NCBI GenBank assembly: GCA_016180235.1 | Contig: JACPBQ010000003.1 | Coordinates: 1-64,000 of the forward strand | Origin: Candidatus Woesearchaeota archaeon | Lineage (GTDB): Archaea > Nanobdellota > Nanobdellia > Woesearchaeales > GW2011-AR4 | Direction of reading: 5' to 3' | DNA: 64,000 nt | Shown: positions 58,055 to 64,000 of the stretch, piece by piece | How positions within the stretch are numbered: position 1 is the first letter of the stretch | Layout of the letters: every line of letters starts with the position of its first letter | Program-made: the position numbers and the translations under genes | The notes under the pieces: model-generated | Seen by the model: the letters and a program-made list of their open reading frames with translations, nothing else | What the model was told of the DNA's origin: nothing | The model's database searches: none

Positions 58055-58714
58055 TCAAGCCTGCTCCGGGCTTTCCCAGCCGTACATCTTCGGATGGAAC
58101 AGCTCTGCTGTGGGCATCCAGGTCCTTAGGTTTAAGTAAGCCTTTACCTTGCTTTGCATCCTGTAGACTTCCCTCCACAGCTCTTTCTCCCTTTTCTCGA
58201 TGTTTGCGTGCTGCATCCTGTTTTCATAGGTCCTCTTAAGGTGCTTCAGCAGCCAGTGCTTTTCCCACTCCTGGCCAACATCAGACACTATTTTAGCTTT
58301 GAAGAATATTTCCAGCTCTCCATGAATCACTTTCATCTTCTTGCCCTGGTGCACAATTTCCATCGGATTTGCTCCCACGCAGTGCCAGTCGATGTCCAGC
58401 AAATTCAGGAAATATCTGCTGTACCTGCCTTCATGGTGCTTCATTGCCCTCCACCACATCCAGTACTCCTTGCCGCCATGATGGATTCCCCTTTGATAGA
58501 CATTCTCTGAGTACAGGGCTTCCAGGTCAGAATGCGCTGATAAGTCTTCCTGCTGCCCTTCAAAGCCAAGCCAGTTCTCCTCGAGCAGCATCTCATGCAT
58601 CATTACATAAAGGTTTTGCAGGGAAAAAATATCCTTGTACTTTACGCTGAAAACAGGTATTTCCCTGCATACATCCCCTGCATTGACTGCAGAATCCTTG
58701 CCGAAATTAGCCAT
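58055..58714 (-). CDS. Uncharacterised protein
   Basis: A 219-residue soluble protein with many aromatic and histidine residues: MMHEMLLEENWLGFEG near residue 38, GGKEYWMWWRAMKHHEG near 79, LDIDWHCVGANPMEI near 106. The last part is basic and helical (EKELWREVYRMQSK). I recognise the general pattern as recurring in Woesearchaeota-type genomes but no function is assigned. Confidence 0.62.
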   Translation of the reverse strand: MANFGKDSAVNAGDVCREIPVFSVKYKDIFSLQNLYVMMHEMLLEENWLGFEGQQEDLSAHSDLEALYSENVYQRGIHHGGKEYWMWWRAMKHHEGRYSRYFLNLLDIDWHCVGANPMEIVHQGKKMKVIHGELEIFFKAKIVSDVGQEWEKHWLLKHLKRTYENRMQHANIEKREKELWREVYRMQSKVKAYLNLRTWMPTAELFHPKMYGWESPEQA

Positions 58715-58847
58715 AGCATTCTACCCGGCAAATTGATTTATAAAGTTTTCGGTATAGTATACTGGTATATTATTTTGTGTAATCGGGCAATATGAAAACA
58801 GATGCCAATAAACAACAATTATAAATAAAATTAGTTTCCTAAGGAAA

Positions 58848-60044
58848 ATGCTAATCGGTGTTGTAGGAAAGCCAAGCGCGGGAAAATCAACTTTTTTCAA
58901 AGCTGCAACTCTGGCAGAAGTTGAGATAGCCAATTATCCTTTTACCACAATAAAGCCAAACCACGGCACCGGATATGTCAAGGTTGATTGCGTGGACAGA
59001 GAATTCAATGTAAAATGCAATCCAAGATTTGGCTATTGTATTCAAAGCAAAAGATTCGTGCCTGTTGATCTTCTTGATGTTGCTGGCTTGGTCCCTGGGG
59101 CCCATGAAGGCAAGGGCATGGGAAACCAGTTTCTTGACGACCTTAACCAGGCAGACGCCCTGATACACATCATAGACGTTTCCGGAAGCATAAATGAGAA
59201 AGGAGAACAAGTGGAAAAATTAAGCTACAATCCTTCCAATGACATAAAATTCCTGGAGCACGAGCTTGACATGTGGTATCTGAGAAGCATAGATAAAGGC
59301 TGGGAAAAGTTTGCAAGGACCGTAAACCAGGAAAAGCCGGAGCTGAACAAGGCAATTGCAAAGCAGCTCAGCTTTTTGAGAGTGACTGAAAACCTGATTG
59401 AGGAAATGCTGGAAAAATTAAACCTTGATGCTGACATAACCAAATGGGATAAGTCAGTTTTGATGAAGCTTGCAGCTGAATTAAGAAAAGCAACAAAGCC
59501 CATGCTGATAGCATGCAACAAGATAGATATTCCGGGAGCTTATGAAAATTACAAAAAGCTAAAAGAAACGTTTCCTTATTCTATCCTGATCCCCTGCTCT
59601 GCTGAATCAGAGCTTGCATTGAGGGAAGCTGCCAAGCACGGGCTAATAAGCTACATTCCCGGAGAAAATAATTTTGCAGTCAAGGATGAGGGCAAATTGA
59701 ATGAAAGGCAGAAAAAAGCCCTGGATTTCATAAAAACAAACGTATTGGAAAAATACAAAACGACAGGAGTCCAGGAAGTCCTTGACAAGGCTGTTTTTGA
59801 ATTATTGAAATACAAGGCAATATTTCCCGGAGGAGTCAATAAACTGTCTGACCAGCACGGCAATGTGTTGCCGGACTGCTTTTTATTGCCGCAAAAATCA
59901 ACTGCGCTGGATTTTGCCTACAAACTGCATACGGACATTGGAAATCATTTTGTAAAGGCCATAGATGTAAAGACAAAAAGGCCTGTAGGCAAGGAATATT
60001 TATTGAAGCACAGGGATGTTATAGAAATCGCAACAAGCAAATGA
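58848..60044 (+). CDS. ychF: OBG/YchF-type GTPase (archaeal)
   Basis: The 398-residue GTPase has P-loop GKPSAGKST at residue 6, VDLLDVAGLVPGAHEGKGMGNQF near 73, IACNKIDIPGAYENY near 222 (NKxD) and a C-terminal TGS domain (LPQKSTALDFAYKLHTDIG near 345). The insert between the G motifs is helical, as in Ola1/YchF. Associates with ribosomes. Divergent from its neighbours with a promoter overlapping GTATACTGGTATA-type sequence. Confidence 0.92.
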   Translation: MLIGVVGKPSAGKSTFFKAATLAEVEIANYPFTTIKPNHGTGYVKVDCVDREFNVKCNPRFGYCIQSKRFVPVDLLDVAGLVPGAHEGKGMGNQFLDDLNQADALIHIIDVSGSINEKGEQVEKLSYNPSNDIKFLEHELDMWYLRSIDKGWEKFARTVNQEKPELNKAIAKQLSFLRVTENLIEEMLEKLNLDADITKWDKSVLMKLAAELRKATKPMLIACNKIDIPGAYENYKKLKETFPYSILIPCSAESELALREAAKHGLISYIPGENNFAVKDEGKLNERQKKALDFIKTNVLEKYKTTGVQEVLDKAVFELLKYKAIFPGGVNKLSDQHGNVLPDCFLLPQKSTALDFAYKLHTDIGNHFVKAIDVKTKRPVGKEYLLKHRDVIEIATSK

Positions 60045-60428
60045 TTATTTCTTCCTGAACCTGTCAAAGCTCTGCACAAGGTCTATCATGTATTTTCCGT
60101 CCTCTAATTTGAAAATCAGCGGCTCGTTCTTGAACAGATGCACCAAATCCACTTCATATTTCCCGGGCCTCATTACCCTTATGGCTTCGATGTCCAGGAT
60201 TACTGGCTGGTCGCGGTCGATATCGCTGCCTACCAGGTCAAAAATATCTGACTCTATCTGCTCTTTCTCTTTCTTTGTCAGCGCAGATTCCTCAGAGAGC
60301 TTCTTCAGCTGGTCCAATTTTTCCTTCTTTATGAAGAAGAACAGCTTGCCGCCGCAGCTGCATCCATAAAGTATCTCCTTTGCACCGTCCTCGTAGAACG
60401 TGTTGCACCTTACGCATTGGTGTGGCAT
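60045..60428 (-). CDS. Archaeal zinc-ribbon protein (DUF2072-like)
   Basis: A 127-residue protein beginning HQCVRCNTFYEDGAKEILYG then CSCGGKLFFF: four cysteines for a zinc ribbon, then a helical linker and a C-terminal IRVMRPGKYEVDLVHLF domain. Length and order match the archaeal zinc-ribbon family that often lies near an Era-like GTPase and DUF2073. Its function is not known. The gap to the next gene (60429-60653) is AT-rich with no supported feature. Confidence 0.78.
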   Translation of the reverse strand: MPHQCVRCNTFYEDGAKEILYGCSCGGKLFFFIKKEKLDQLKKLSEESALTKKEKEQIESDIFDLVGSDIDRDQPVILDIEAIRVMRPGKYEVDLVHLFKNEPLIFKLEDGKYMIDLVQSFDRFRKK

Positions 60429-60653
60429 TTTTCAATAACCTTCGGTTTTATACTAAATTTAACAACTATTTGCTGGGTCATTATTTAATGTCAAATATGT
60501 CTCATTTTGGCACTAAAAATTTTTAAAATAATTCCCGGCTATGATATTTTATTATATCTTAATATCAATTATTTATTACCTCAAACCTAATCAAATTTTT
60601 GTGAACTTGTTTTTTGATAGCCGTATTGGCATTTTTTATCTGAAATTAATGCA

Positions 60654-61034
60654 TTACCTCTTTTTCCTGGCTTCTTTTGTCATCAGCTCTATTTTTGTAG
60701 GGTCCTTTTTGATGTCCCTTACTATCGATGCGGGCCCTATTATAGTTAGGCCCTGCCTGTCTCCCAGTACCGCGTTAAAGAAATTATTCCTCAGCCTTTT
60801 AAGCCCTTCCTGGCCTTTTTCCTCGGGATTGATCACTGCTAATTCAATCCCCTTGAATTTTCCCTTTATCTCTTCCATGGCTATCGCAATCAAGTCAGTT
60901 TCCTCCTCTTTTTTCAGCCTTCCCTGCAGCAGCACTATCTTGTTCTGCTTCACTATGTCTATCAGTTTCTTCACTCTTCTTGCGCTGCCCAAATCCTCAA
61001 TCTCGTAATATGGAACGAACTGGAAAGTTACCAT
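60654..61034 (-). CDS. DUF2073-like archaeal protein
   Basis: A 126-residue protein with features YYEIEDLGSARRVKKLIDIV, KIVLLQGRLKKEEETDLI near residue 33 and GLTIIGPASIVRDIKKDP near 95. It starts 13 nt after the Era-like GTPase gene on the same strand, so the two are probably an operon. Function unknown. Confidence 0.75.
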   Translation of the reverse strand: MVTFQFVPYYEIEDLGSARRVKKLIDIVKQNKIVLLQGRLKKEEETDLIAIAMEEIKGKFKGIELAVINPEEKGQEGLKRLRNNFFNAVLGDRQGLTIIGPASIVRDIKKDPTKIELMTKEARKKR

Positions 61035-61047
61035 CTTAAACCTCTTT

Positions 61048-61680
61048 TTATCCTGCTATATCGAATAAAGCCTCATAAAACTTGTCTACATTGTTTCCGT
61101 ATTTTGCTGATATCCCGATCACATTATACTGCGGGTAGGCCGCCTGCACTTTTTTGATATCGGCCTTTTTTAAGTCAGCTTTATTTGCAACTATAAGCAC
61201 CGGTATGTTGCGGGCCTGCAGATTTCCGACAATGGTTATGTTGACCTGCGTGTAAGGGTCTTTTGTCGCATCCAATACAATAATGACAGCGTCCATCTCA
61301 TCAAGCCACTTTATTGCATCTATTATGCCTTTTGTGGCTTCTTTTGCCCTTTGCTTCGCTTCTTTTTCCTTCATGCCCGCTTTTACAAACTCCTCATAGT
61401 CTATCTTAGTAGCTATTCCGGGAGTATCGACAAGGTTAAAATCAATCTCGCGCCCCTTTGATTTGATGCTTATCTGCTCCTTGATCTGGATCTCTCTTGT
61501 TTCATGGGCAATATTGGACACTTCTCCCATATCCTCTCCCAGCCAGTCCTTGCAAATCCTGTTTGCTAAAGTGGTCTTGCCGCCATTAGGAGGCCCATAC
61601 AGGCCGAGCTTTACGTCCTTCTTTTTACTGAATAAGTTCTTTAGAAGTTTGTTGATAAGGTTCTTTAAAGCATTAATCAT
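61048..61680 (-). CDS. Era-like GTP-binding protein
   Basis: The 210-residue GTPase has a P-loop YGPPNGGKTT near residue 27, switch-like HETREIQIKEQ, DTPGIATKID near 82, VANKADLKK near 163 (NKxD) and GISAKYG near 188. It lacks the KH domain of bacterial Era. A GTG start six bases earlier is possible. First gene of the GTPase-DUF2073-zinc ribbon set. Confidence 0.85.
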   Translation of the reverse strand: MINALKNLINKLLKNLFSKKKDVKLGLYGPPNGGKTTLANRICKDWLGEDMGEVSNIAHETREIQIKEQISIKSKGREIDFNLVDTPGIATKIDYEEFVKAGMKEKEAKQRAKEATKGIIDAIKWLDEMDAVIIVLDATKDPYTQVNITIVGNLQARNIPVLIVANKADLKKADIKKVQAAYPQYNVIGISAKYGNNVDKFYEALFDIAG

Positions 61681-61786
61681 ATGCACACCACTTTTTACTC
61701 ATGAGTTGTTCTTTTTGGGTTTCGGTATAAATAGTTTTCGATTTGTCAAAAACCGCAATTTACAAAATTCATTAACGGTTTTTTAG

Positions 61787-61853
61787 CATGCTCGGAAATT
61801 GCTGACTCTCCCCAAGCTAAAGCAGGGCGTACGCCTTTGCGATTTCCGACATG
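61787..61853. repeat. Long inverted repeat between the Era-like GTPase and HTH genes
   Basis: CATG plus TCGGAAATTGC (61787-61802) pairs with GCGATTTCCGACATG (61839-61853), 14 of 15 positions with one bulge. The loop includes the palindrome GGCGTACGCC (61826-61835). It may be a small RNA or a member of the palindromic family (GGAAA...TTTCC arms). The divergent gap has no ORF. Confidence 0.55.
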
Positions 61854-61899
61854 GGGTTAAAAGCAAAATTTTATAAAAACCTGAAAAAATGAGTTACGG

Positions 61900-62451
61900 A
61901 TGAATGAATTAGTAAGGAAAGATGCCCTTCAGACTCTTGGCAGTGTTATGGGGATTTTAAGGGTGAAAGAGGAAAAAGACATCCAGGAGCTTAAGGAGCT
62001 GAGCAACCATACAATCCACAATGCTTCTGTGTTTCAGGACGACTGCTCTGTTTCCGTTGCTGTTGTAGTCTATGCCCTTTCAAAGATAATAGAGAGGAAT
62101 CCCGAAAAGCTGAATTATGCCAAATTCATCAAAATACTTGAAAAAGCAAGAAATTCTGTTGCAAATAATGATGGCCGCAGCTTCAGTCTGTCAATAAATC
62201 TTCTTTTTTCCGAGATTTCAAACATTGACAGCAAATTAAAGTTTTATGTGCAGGAAGTGATAAACGAGGCCCAGGTCAAAAAAGGCTGCAAGCTCTGCGA
62301 GCATGGCTTGAGCACTGCAAAAGCTTCGCAGCTGATTGGGGTTTCGCAATGGGAGATGATGAGGTACCTTGGCAACACCAAGCTTAATGAGCATGCTTCT
62401 GGAATAGATGTCAAGTCAAGAGTCAAATTTGCCCGAGGCTTGTTTTCATGA
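61900..62451 (+). CDS. Helix-turn-helix protein paired with a PIN protein
   Basis: A 183-residue protein, mostly helical, with a C-terminal HTH (LSTAKASQLIGVSQWEMMRYLGNT near residue 140). A CxxC pair appears at GCKLCEHG near 131. Its stop overlaps the next start by 4 bp (ATGA). It could be an antitoxin-like partner or a dedicated regulator of the following PIN-domain protein. Confidence 0.68.
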   Translation: MNELVRKDALQTLGSVMGILRVKEEKDIQELKELSNHTIHNASVFQDDCSVSVAVVVYALSKIIERNPEKLNYAKFIKILEKARNSVANNDGRSFSLSINLLFSEISNIDSKLKFYVQEVINEAQVKKGCKLCEHGLSTAKASQLIGVSQWEMMRYLGNTKLNEHASGIDVKSRVKFARGLFS

Positions 62452-63137
62452 AAACCCTTGTTTTTGACACCGGGCCTATAATAACCCTCACTATGAACAA
62501 TCTTCTCTGGCTTTTGGAGCCGCTGAAAAAAATGGGCAAAGCCAATTTTTACATAACGGATTTGGTCAAGAAAGAGCTTGTTGACAATCCCCTGACAAAG
62601 ACAAAGCGCTTTAAGTTCGAGGCATTGCAGGTATTGAACTATATAGAAAGCGGCATATTGGAAGTTATAGGCAATGACGAAATAAAAAATCAGGCTGAAA
62701 GACTGCTTTCCGCGGCAAACGGCTGTTTTAAGGCATTTGGCCACGATATGAGCCTTGTCCATGCTGCAGAGATGTCAGCCATCGCATTGTATATGCAGAA
62801 AAATGCCGATGCATTTGTTGTGGATGAAAAGACCACAAGGTTATTGATTGAAAACCCAAGGAAGCTGCACCACATTTTGAGGCATAACCTGCATACAAAA
62901 GTGGAACTTAACAGCAATAGCATGAAAGATTTTCACAAGATGACAAAAAATGTCCGCATGATAAGGTCAGTGGAGCTTGTAACGGTAGCATATGAAAAAG
63001 GCCTTCTTGACAAGTACCTTCCGCATATGGCAGATTCCAGGAAAGAGCTTTTGGAAAGCGTTTTATGGGGAGTAAAACTCAATGGAAGCGCTGTCACCAA
63101 AAAAGAGATAGAGCAGATTTTAAGGATGGAAGCTTAA
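62448..63137 (+). CDS. PIN-domain-like nuclease
   Basis: A 229-residue protein beginning TLVFDTGPIITL, the first Asp of the PIN active site, followed by DLVKKELVDNP (Glu) and HAAEMSAIALYMQKNADAFVVDEKTTR near residue 105-130, which resembles the late PIN acidic residues. The C-terminal 90 residues are helical and extra. With the coupled HTH gene it forms a toxin-antitoxin-like pair or a constitutive RNase module. Confidence 0.7.
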   Translation: MKTLVFDTGPIITLTMNNLLWLLEPLKKMGKANFYITDLVKKELVDNPLTKTKRFKFEALQVLNYIESGILEVIGNDEIKNQAERLLSAANGCFKAFGHDMSLVHAAEMSAIALYMQKNADAFVVDEKTTRLLIENPRKLHHILRHNLHTKVELNSNSMKDFHKMTKNVRMIRSVELVTVAYEKGLLDKYLPHMADSRKELLESVLWGVKLNGSAVTKKEIEQILRMEA

Positions 63138-63162
63138 TTTAAACCAGTTATATTGGTTGAAA

Positions 63163-63498
63163 TCAAAGATAGTCAACAATTTGCCTCACTTTTGCTTCAT
63201 CTTCTGGACGGAATGCAACATAGCCTACTCTACCGAAAACCGCCGCGCCACGAAATATTCCACCATTCTCTTTTGCAAGTGCCATGGCAATTTCATCAAC
63301 AGCTCCTATCCTAACAAATGCTCTTTCGCTTACTTTACCAGCTGCATTTTCAGCTTGATTTTTTCTCATTCTAGCTACTGTTGGAGACTCTTGGGTGATA
63401 TCGTAAAGACCAACAAGAATATATCTAGTCACTCCATCAAAAGGCGCTGTTTCTCCGTATCCAACTTTTGTTTGTGTAGTAAGTGCAACACATTTCAT
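63163..63498 (-). CDS. Uncharacterised 111-residue protein
   Basis: No family recognised. It begins KCVALTTQTKVGYGE and ends with FRPEDEAKVRQIVDYL; the centre is alternating hydrophobic (AFVRIGAVDEIAMALA), compatible with a small alpha/beta fold. Fewer lysines than most neighbours, as in the 13765-14166 gene. It faces the HTH-PIN pair. Confidence 0.5.
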   Translation of the reverse strand: MKCVALTTQTKVGYGETAPFDGVTRYILVGLYDITQESPTVARMRKNQAENAAGKVSERAFVRIGAVDEIAMALAKENGGIFRGAAVFGRVGYVAFRPEDEAKVRQIVDYL

Positions 63499-63551
63499 AA
63501 TCTATGGTTATGCTGTTCATTTTTTAAATATTGCTGATTTTCACTGCAAAA

Positions 63552-63562
63552 CTTTTATATAC
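63552..63562 (+). promoter_or_regulatory. TATA box of the HerA-like gene
   Basis: CTTTTATATAC ends 24 nt before the GTG start at 63586, indicating a leaderless mRNA. Confidence 0.6.
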
Positions 63563-63585
63563 AAACCTCAAATATCCATCCTTGG

Positions 63586-64000
63586 GTGGTTCTGATAACA
63601 AAAGGCCAGGTAATAGGCGGGGAGTTTGGAAGGATAATTGCGAGGCAGAAATCCGGCCAGAAACTCGAGCTGGGGGAATTATTGGTTTCCGAATCCGGTG
63701 AAAATAAGATTCTGATGCAGGTCTTTGACTTGATATACGGCTCTCAGATTTCCCAGCAGAACCTTGAATTAATATCCGGAATGAAGCTGGAAGAAGATGC
63801 AGACACGGAATTCTTTGACAAGAACTTAAGGAATTACCTGCTGGCAAGATTAAAGAATTTAGTCACGATCAATAATGACGGGGTTTTTGTAAGCAAACTG
63901 ATGCCACCATTTTTTTCTGAAGTGAGGGAAGTGGCAAGGGAAGATTTGTCATTCCTGACCAAGCCCGGCAATCCGCTGTTTATCGGTAACTTAAGGTCGG
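63586..64000 (+). CDS. HerA/DUF87-type ATPase, N-terminal part (cut by window edge)
   Basis: An open frame from GTG at 63586 runs off the window (138 codons seen). The beginning VLITKGQVIGGEFGRIIAR and ELGELLVSE fit the HAS-barrel of archaeal HerA-like DNA translocases, and the later PLFIGNLRS fits the segment just before the P-loop of that family. The Walker motifs would lie beyond the edge, so identity is probable, not proven. Confidence 0.65.
   Translation, partial: MVLITKGQVIGGEFGRIIARQKSGQKLELGELLVSESGENKILMQVFDLIYGSQISQQNLELISGMKLEEDADTEFFDKNLRNYLLARLKNLVTINNDGVFVSKLMPPFFSEVREVAREDLSFLTKPGNPLFIGNLRS

Noticed and set aside
60541-61008. 155-residue plus-strand ORF
   Set aside because: Antisense to the DUF2073-like gene and made of T-rich hydrophobic codons.
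1-64000. Insertion sequences or prophage
   Set aside because: No transposase, integrase, terminase or terminal repeats were recognised in any frame.

Overview
The window reads as a chromosomal segment of an AT-rich archaeon, most likely a DPANN lineage close to Woesearchaeota/Pacearchaeota (lineage is inference; no alignment was run). Archaeal markers seen directly: the 5' end of an archaeal 16S rRNA gene at the left edge (minus strand), ribosomal protein L15e, transcription factor TFE, deoxyhypusine synthase, DtdA-type D-aminoacyl-tRNA deacylase, Elp3, the archaeal CoA route (pantoate kinase plus phosphopantothenate synthetase), and TATA boxes lying about 22-27 nt before many start codons, which suggests leaderless transcripts.

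Layout. 1-300: 16S rRNA start, leader and promoter. 306-4007: CoA biosynthesis (panB, coaBC, pantoate kinase, phosphopantothenate synthetase). 4112-4352: compound palindromic element. 4415-11729: carbohydrate cluster (GH130 phosphorylase/hydrolase, double-SIS protein, six-hairpin glycosidase, two GT4 glycosyltransferases, PIG-L deacetylase). 11780-19548: deoxyhypusine synthase, TatD nuclease, envelope-anchored proteins, metallophosphoesterase, an Lnt-like acyltransferase and a tandem pair of polytopic membrane proteins. 19545-23338: UbiA prenyltransferase, a lipobox protein, a Gly-rich secreted protein paired with a pilin-like protein, Sua5, and three micro-ORFs. 23375-23820: an interrupted class II tRNA gene and tRNA-like debris. 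23956-33307: acylphosphatase, MaoC-like hotdog protein, a zincin, secreted proteins including a 1048-residue FG-GAP/lipase protein, and an LpxC-like deacetylase. 33304-41526: stand-alone TFB zinc ribbon, glutaredoxin, AlkD, Rad50-like ATPase, PGI/PMI, L15e, DtdA. 41564-44986: divergent iteron-bearing promoter, AbrB-like protein, P-type Ca2+ ATPase. 45056-52810: Elp3, HTH protein, NSUN methyltransferase, TFE, Nudix, trypsin-like protease, PolX. 52878-64000: antiporter, GAPDH, TruD, adenylate kinase, PEBP, tRNA-Thr, YchF-type GTPase, the Zn-ribbon/DUF2073/Era-like GTPase trio, an HTH-PIN pair and the start of a HerA-like ATPase.

The most unusual content is (1) a family of compound palindromes with short 3-4 nt loops and recurring arms (GAAAATC/GATTTTC, GAAAATGC/GCATTTTC, GGAAA.../...TTTCC, ACCAAC/GTTGGT). 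Copies lie between genes (4112-4352, 40558-40694), at the 5' edge of 16S rRNA (77-117), inside the T-arm of a Ser-type tRNA gene (23388-23471), and in frame inside two unrelated proteins (42155-42197, 48578-48610), where they encode the same peptide S-G-T-N-S-V-G. This recalls Rickettsia palindromic elements but in an archaeon. (2) Two triplets of 12-bp-spaced ATAAGTA iterons sit in the divergent promoter of an AbrB-like gene and dtdA. (3) Bacterial-type envelope enzymes (LpxC-like, Lnt-like) occur in an archaeal context.
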